Positions 60,038-64,000 of a stretch of DNA of 64,000 nt are shown here, one piece after another (the stretch's first letter is position 1; each line of letters starts with the position of its first letter). The translations under genes were made by a program, and so were the position numbers. This stretch comes from Planctomycetaceae bacterium (lineage in GTDB: Bacteria > Planctomycetota > Planctomycetia > Planctomycetales > Planctomycetaceae), in NCBI GenBank assembly GCA_021732995.1, contig JAKFWA010000010.1, forward strand, positions 1 to 64,000, in the 5' to 3' direction. The notes beneath the pieces were generated by a model, which searched no databases, had not been told where the DNA came from, and was given only the letters and a program-made list of their open reading frames with translations.

Positions 60038-61186
60038 ATGTGGATTCGTCGCACGTTGCATTTGGCCAACCGACGTAGTGGTCGATGGGCTCAACCAGTT
60101 CTTCCACTGGTCGCCCTCACGGGGCTGGCGTTGTCGGGGTGTGGTGGTGGATCTTCCAGTGACGCAACCTCTTCGGTGCCCGCTACCGCGCCCAATGGCG
60201 CCCCGAATCCAGCGGTCGCCAGCACTGACCCGAACGCAGGGTTGGCCATGGCTGCTCAGCATGGAGCCGCCCCGGCAGGAGGAGCCCCCTCAACGACAAC
60301 GGCAGCACCCGATCCCGCCGCAGCGGCGGCCGCAACCGGTGCGCCAGCCGGTCACGGTGCGGCTACCTACCCAGGGGGCACCACACCTCCTCCAACCGGG
60401 TCCACCACCGGAGCGCCACCGGCGAGTCATTTCGCTGCGACTCCAGGAGGAACGACGCCTCCGGCGACGGCGTCCACGACGGGCGCCCCCGCCGGACATG
60501 CCGCAGCGACACCTGGCGGGACGACACCACCGGCCACCGCTTCAACGACCGGAGCACCTGCGGGTCACGCTGCCGCGACACCCGGCGGAACGACTCCACC
60601 TGCAACGGCTTCGACGACTGGTGCTCCTCCTGCAGGACACGCTGCTGCAACGGCGACACCGGGCGGAACAACACCTCCGGCAACAGCCGCGACCACAACC
60701 ATGCCGCCCGGAGCGACTCCAGGGGGGACGACTCCTCCTGGTACGACCCCGATGGCGACGGTACCCATGACTATGCCGAACGCAACTCCAATGCCCATGC
60801 CGGGTGCAGACGTGGCTGGCGCGGTGCCGGGCGCTCCTGGTGCCCCAGGGCAGCAGGTGCAGGCTCCGGCTCCGGGGACTCCGGAACATGCCGCGTTTCA
60901 GTTGGTGACTGCGGTCAGCAAAGGTGATTTTGATTCCGTTGAGCCATACATCAGCACGAGAGCCACTGGCCAGTTGAAGGAGTTGCGCACCAAGACGCTG
61001 TCTGACGCCAAGAAGCAGGAATTGAAAGAGAAGTTCGGGAAGCTGCAGCCGACGAGCGCCAAGGGTATTGGCGGTGGAAAGCAGTTTGCCCTGAGAAGCG
61101 GCAATACGCTTTTCACGTTCACGGTGAAGAAAGAGGGTGATGACTACAAAGTCACCGAGCTGATTTCCCGCGAACTCAAGCGCTAG
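60038..61186 (+). CDS. Lipoprotein with Ala/Pro/Thr/Gly tandem repeats
   Basis: About 382 residues; ATG 60038 follows AGAGGA. The signal peptide has lipobox LALSGC (Cys35). Residues about 100-235 hold five to six imperfect copies of a 23-25-residue unit (TGAPAGHAAATPGGTTPPAT), followed by Pro/Met-rich sequence. The C-terminal part (about 285-382, AFQLVTAVSKGDFDSVEPYI to VTELISRELKR) resembles small NTF2/DUF4878-like domains seen in planctomycete lipoproteins. The repeats probably form a flexible stalk that holds the C-terminal domain away from the membrane. Confidence 0.75.
   Translation: MWIRRTLHLANRRSGRWAQPVLPLVALTGLALSGCGGGSSSDATSSVPATAPNGAPNPAVASTDPNAGLAMAAQHGAAPAGGAPSTTTAAPDPAAAAAATGAPAGHGAATYPGGTTPPPTGSTTGAPPASHFAATPGGTTPPATASTTGAPAGHAAATPGGTTPPATASTTGAPAGHAAATPGGTTPPATASTTGAPPAGHAAATATPGGTTPPATAATTTMPPGATPGGTTPPGTTPMATVPMTMPNATPMPMPGADVAGAVPGAPGAPGQQVQAPAPGTPEHAAFQLVTAVSKGDFDSVEPYISTRATGQLKELRTKTLSDAKKQELKEKFGKLQPTSAKGIGGGKQFALRSGNTLFTFTVKKEGDDYKVTELISRELKR
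60335..60745 (+). repeat. Imperfect tandem repeat array inside the lipoprotein gene
   Basis: Five to six units of about 69-75 bp coding for TGAPAGHAAATPGGTTPPAT-like peptides. Units differ mainly at third codon positions and by small in-frame indels, so the peptide is maintained while the DNA has diverged. Confidence 0.7.
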
Positions 61187-61261
61187 CTGAATCGTCTTCT
61201 TCAGCATGCCGCTCGCGAGCGTGTCGGTCGGCGGCGTGAATCGTTTTATCACGGACTTGTT

Positions 61262-62638
61262 ATGGCATCACCGATTGCATATCCCGGCGAAGACCGTTCC
61301 AACGCCGCTCGTAAAGTCGTGGCGGATCAGGAACCGCTGGCACTGCGAACCTTCACTCCCACGCAAGCCGTGCTGGCCAAGTCAGCCGGGGTTTTTCACT
61401 GGACTCCCGAAGGACGCCGCCTCTACGACTACAGTTCGGGCGTGCTCGTCGCGAATCTGGGGCATAACCCCAAGAGCTGGTTGCAGCGGTTTGTGAAGTA
61501 TTTGGGTTGGGATAAGGACGTTTTCGACGGCGGCACCGGGTATCGGCAATCCGCTCCTCTGACCGCCTACAACGCGATCTCGGAAATCGAAACGCTCGCC
61601 GTACAGCGGCTGTTGAAGAGTGTTCGAACGACTCCGCTCGGTAAACGGCTCGACGGTGTGATGTGGGCTGCTTCGGGATCTGAAGCGGTCATCAAAGCTC
61701 TCTGGGCCTGCCTCTCACGCGATCCATCTCGCGACATCATCGTGGCGACGCGTTACGGCTTTCATGGGAAGAAGGGCTTGGCCGGGGCTGTCACGGGGTC
61801 CGAGAAAGACAAAGAGCGTGACCCACGCGTCCGATTTATCTCGTTCCCGATGGAAGAGATTGCGGACTGGAAGGAATACGGCCGCCCGCTTGATCTTTCA
61901 AAATACGTAGCGGAATTGGAAGCTCTCAAGAAAGAGCTGGGACCGCGACTGTGCTGCCTGATTACCGAACCCTACATCGGTGGCGGTGGCAGCTATCACC
62001 CGCCGGTCGAATACCTGCAGATGCTGCAGAAGTTCTGCCATGCCAATGACATGTGTTTCATCCTCGATGAAGTGCAGGCCAACTTCGGCCGCACTGGCCG
62101 CCTCTACGCCTTTGAGAAGTACGGGGTCGAGCCTGATTTTGTGACGATGGGCAAGGGTCTCGGTAACGGCGTGGCTGTCAGCGGTGTCGTGGGTCGATCA
62201 GATGTGATGGCGAACCTCAAGTACGGCGAAGTCTCTGATACGTGGAGCGCCAACCCGATGTCGATGGCGTCGGTTATCGCCACGCTGGACGAGTTCGAAG
62301 CCAGCGACGTGCTGGGGCACGCTGCCAAGCTGACACCGATGTTCTTTGAAGGCCTCGATCGCCTGAAGCAGACTGGCTTAGTCACGCGAGTTCGCGGTGA
62401 GGGGCTCGTCTTCGGCATCGAATGCGCCGACTTCAACGGCAAGCCCGCGAACGAAGTCGCGAACGCGATCGTTAAAGCATGTTATCTTGGCCTGCCGGGC
62501 CGCGATGGCATTCACTTCCTCGGGGCACTGGCCGGCAAGGTGCTGCGCGTGAGTCCGCCGCTGACGATGACCGTTGAAGAAACTCGGGACTCGTTGAACC
62601 TGCTGTTCGATATCTGCCAAACCGTTGCCAAGAGTTAG
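61262..62638 (+). CDS. Class III (PLP-dependent) aminotransferase
   Basis: 458 residues, ATG 61262. Class III signatures: FHWTPEGRRLYDYSSGVLVA near the start, WAASGSEAVIKALWACLSRD, CLITEPYIGGGGSYHPPVEY, CFILDEVQANFGRTGRLYAF and the PLP Lys298 in TMGKGLGNGVAVSG. Members use an amino group donor such as an omega-amino acid or ornithine; the acceptor and donor cannot be assigned from sequence. The upstream neighbour is the repeat lipoprotein, 76 bp away, with no obvious functional link. Confidence 0.88.
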   Translation: MASPIAYPGEDRSNAARKVVADQEPLALRTFTPTQAVLAKSAGVFHWTPEGRRLYDYSSGVLVANLGHNPKSWLQRFVKYLGWDKDVFDGGTGYRQSAPLTAYNAISEIETLAVQRLLKSVRTTPLGKRLDGVMWAASGSEAVIKALWACLSRDPSRDIIVATRYGFHGKKGLAGAVTGSEKDKERDPRVRFISFPMEEIADWKEYGRPLDLSKYVAELEALKKELGPRLCCLITEPYIGGGGSYHPPVEYLQMLQKFCHANDMCFILDEVQANFGRTGRLYAFEKYGVEPDFVTMGKGLGNGVAVSGVVGRSDVMANLKYGEVSDTWSANPMSMASVIATLDEFEASDVLGHAAKLTPMFFEGLDRLKQTGLVTRVRGEGLVFGIECADFNGKPANEVANAIVKACYLGLPGRDGIHFLGALAGKVLRVSPPLTMTVEETRDSLNLLFDICQTVAKS

Positions 62639-62695
62639 CTCTCGCCCCGTGTCTTTCTCGCGGGTGATGAGTTACGCAATCATGAGACGAGGTTC

Positions 62696-62730
62696 GCAGA
62701 GTTTCTCAGAGGCAGCTCCGAGAACTCTGC
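62696..62730. terminator. Hairpin in the convergent region after the aminotransferase gene
   Basis: GCAGAGTTTCTC (62696-62707) pairs with GAGAACTCTGC (62720-62730) with one bulge, between two convergent genes. No T run is seen on either strand, so termination here is only suggested by position. Confidence 0.4.
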
Positions 62731-62760
62731 AGAATGCGGAAGTTATCTGTGTCAGGTCTG

Positions 62761-64000
62761 CTACTTGATCTCGTACGGCGTAAGGCCTTTGTCTTTCGTT
62801 GACGGTAGAGTCGTGATCAAGAACATCTTCTTCTTCTCGTCGATCACGAGGCACATATCCGGGTACGCGCTTATGATCTGCTTGATCGCCGCGAAGCCTG
62901 TATCCTGCAGCTTGAAGGTCTGCGGCATGTTTTTGGTGTAGCCCTTGAACTTCAGGGCATCACCGTCGATGTCGTGGTCGCACTTGCATTCTTCCGCGAT
63001 GTACTTGAAGGCTTCCTGCAGAGGCGTGCGGGCGAATTCAACATCGATCTTCTTCTTCAGGCGATCAGCAATCAGATCGGGCAGGTTGTCGCTGCCACTG
63101 CTGCCTTTGGTGCCGGTGCCCGCGCCTTTGGAGAAGTCCGTGCGTGTGGACTCGTCCCAGGCGAACAACGCTCCGAGCGCCAAATTGGGAGCGGCTCGCT
63201 CTGGCAGCGAGGTTTCCATCAAGGTAAGCCGCGGGCCGACGCTGCTCTTGGTGGACTTCGCGAACACTTGAGTCATCGCCGGGAAGCGACCGATGATCTG
63301 GCGCGGGCCAGCGACTTTCGGATCCATTTTTTCGACAGCATGCCACAAGTCGAACGGCAGATCCTTCAACTTCTTTTGCATGTCTTTGCCGAGCTTCTGC
63401 TCGTTGATGCCGGTTTGATTCCGTATCGCCAATTGCGAATCGAACTTGTCCTTGCCGAGATTCAGACTCCAGACCACCGTCTCGATCTCGTCATCGTTGA
63501 ACCAGTCCAGCACGCGCGTCACAAAGTCGCGAGTCTCAACCGGGAACATCGCCTCTTCATGGCGACGGATGGATCGCGGTTCGAAGATCACGGAAATGTG
63601 CCGGTTCTGATCCGTCTTCGGCAGCAGCGCATCAATGCCAATTGATTGCGGATTCGCACTCTGAGCCCCATTCGCCATCGCGACGGACAGTTCTCCATTC
63701 GGGCAGATGGCGACGGTTCTCAGATCGTTCGGCTTGCGCATGAAGGTGTGCGTATCACCGACATAGACCGGGTAACCCTGCGAACGGTCTTCTTTGCCGC
63801 CGAAGTCATTGATGAACTGCGAAGGCGCAATATCGCTGGCGTATCGGACGACGACTCCCATTTTGGGAAACTCGCCGACGACTCCGGGCACAAAGCCAAT
63901 CAGGATCTGCTCAACCTGAGTCAGATCACGACGGCACATTTTTTTCAGATGCCCCTCGGTCCACACGGCCAGTGGTCCCAGGCAGTAACGAAACTCTTCC
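62761..64000 (-). CDS. Hypothetical protein with C-terminal STN-like domain (5' end beyond window)
   Basis: The minus-strand frame stays open to the window edge, so the start is outside and the N-terminus is missing; at least 413 residues are present. The central part includes VVWSLNLGKDKFD and KLKDLPFDLWHAVEKMDP. Near the C-terminus KIDVEFARTPLQEAFKYIA and FKLQDTGFAAIKQIISAYP resemble the small STN/secretin N-terminal domain found in planctomycete secretin-like proteins and in TonB receptors. No secretin core is present in the visible portion. The function is unknown. Confidence 0.65.
   Translation of the reverse strand, partial: EEFRYCLGPLAVWTEGHLKKMCRRDLTQVEQILIGFVPGVVGEFPKMGVVVRYASDIAPSQFINDFGGKEDRSQGYPVYVGDTHTFMRKPNDLRTVAICPNGELSVAMANGAQSANPQSIGIDALLPKTDQNRHISVIFEPRSIRRHEEAMFPVETRDFVTRVLDWFNDDEIETVVWSLNLGKDKFDSQLAIRNQTGINEQKLGKDMQKKLKDLPFDLWHAVEKMDPKVAGPRQIIGRFPAMTQVFAKSTKSSVGPRLTLMETSLPERAAPNLALGALFAWDESTRTDFSKGAGTGTKGSSGSDNLPDLIADRLKKKIDVEFARTPLQEAFKYIAEECKCDHDIDGDALKFKGYTKNMPQTFKLQDTGFAAIKQIISAYPDMCLVIDEKKKMFLITTLPSTKDKGLTPYEIK

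Noticed and set aside
1-64000. tRNA or rRNA genes
   Set aside because: No cloverleaf with a conserved T-loop and no rRNA core sequence was recognised in the intergenic regions by reading; a covariance search would be decisive.

Overview
This 64-kb window reads as chromosomal DNA of a GC-rich planctomycete (phylum-level inference). The evidence is the mix of families typical of that group: two DUF1549/DUF1553 proteins with CxxCH motifs, a pair of DUF1559 prepilin-like proteins, two ThuA-domain proteins, very large RTX-repeat surface proteins with an N-terminal LExR motif, a Ser/Thr kinase fused to a WD40-like propeller, an ECF sigma factor, a tetrahydromethanopterin-linked cyclohydrolase (Mch) and a giant secretin with repeated helical modules. 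I see no rRNA, tRNA, CRISPR array, phage or insertion sequence.

Layout. 0-10 kb: Ser/Thr kinase, beta-propeller/RTX exoprotein, then a PIG-L/AlgH/FxsA run, convergent with a two-component pair (histidine kinase and a response regulator with an N-terminal HTH). 10.7-14.5 kb: ECF sigma factor, a membrane-anchored protein with a helical repeat, and a MamK-like actin. 15-24.4 kb, mostly minus strand: FtsW/RodA-type SEDS protein, NhaD-like antiporter, Mch, DUF885 peptidase-like protein, two DUF1559 proteins, an esterase. 24.4-32.5 kb: small lipoprotein, M28 peptidase, ThuA protein, SEC-C protein with a His-rich insert, ArgG with a clear terminator, and a YkgJ-type cysteine-cluster protein. 33.3-43.2 kb: the 2080-residue secretin with its terminator, a DUF1549/DUF1553 protein, a receiver-like small protein and ArgC. 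43.2-51.8 kb: a RTX-SGNH hydrolase fusion, then a two-gene unit of a PPC-domain protein and a Big/DUF1549/DUF1553 protein. 52-64 kb: enolase-superfamily dehydratase, second ThuA protein, QueD-like protein, Tat-exported metallophosphoesterase, two proteins of unknown function, a YggS protein with an extra C-terminal domain, a repeat-bearing lipoprotein, a class III aminotransferase and an edge-truncated protein with an STN-like end.

The most interesting candidate system is the 11.5-14.5 kb pair. A single-pass membrane protein sits 105 bp upstream of a MamK-like actin. The extracytoplasmic part of that membrane protein carries the same helical repeat that occurs about eight times in the giant secretin 20 kb away. 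This suggests, as inference only, a cytoskeleton-to-envelope link: actin filament, membrane adaptor, secretin-type outer-membrane complex. Other unusual architectures are the pseudokinase-plus-kinase tandem, the HTH-receiver regulator, the extended YggS, and the RTX-esterase fusion.
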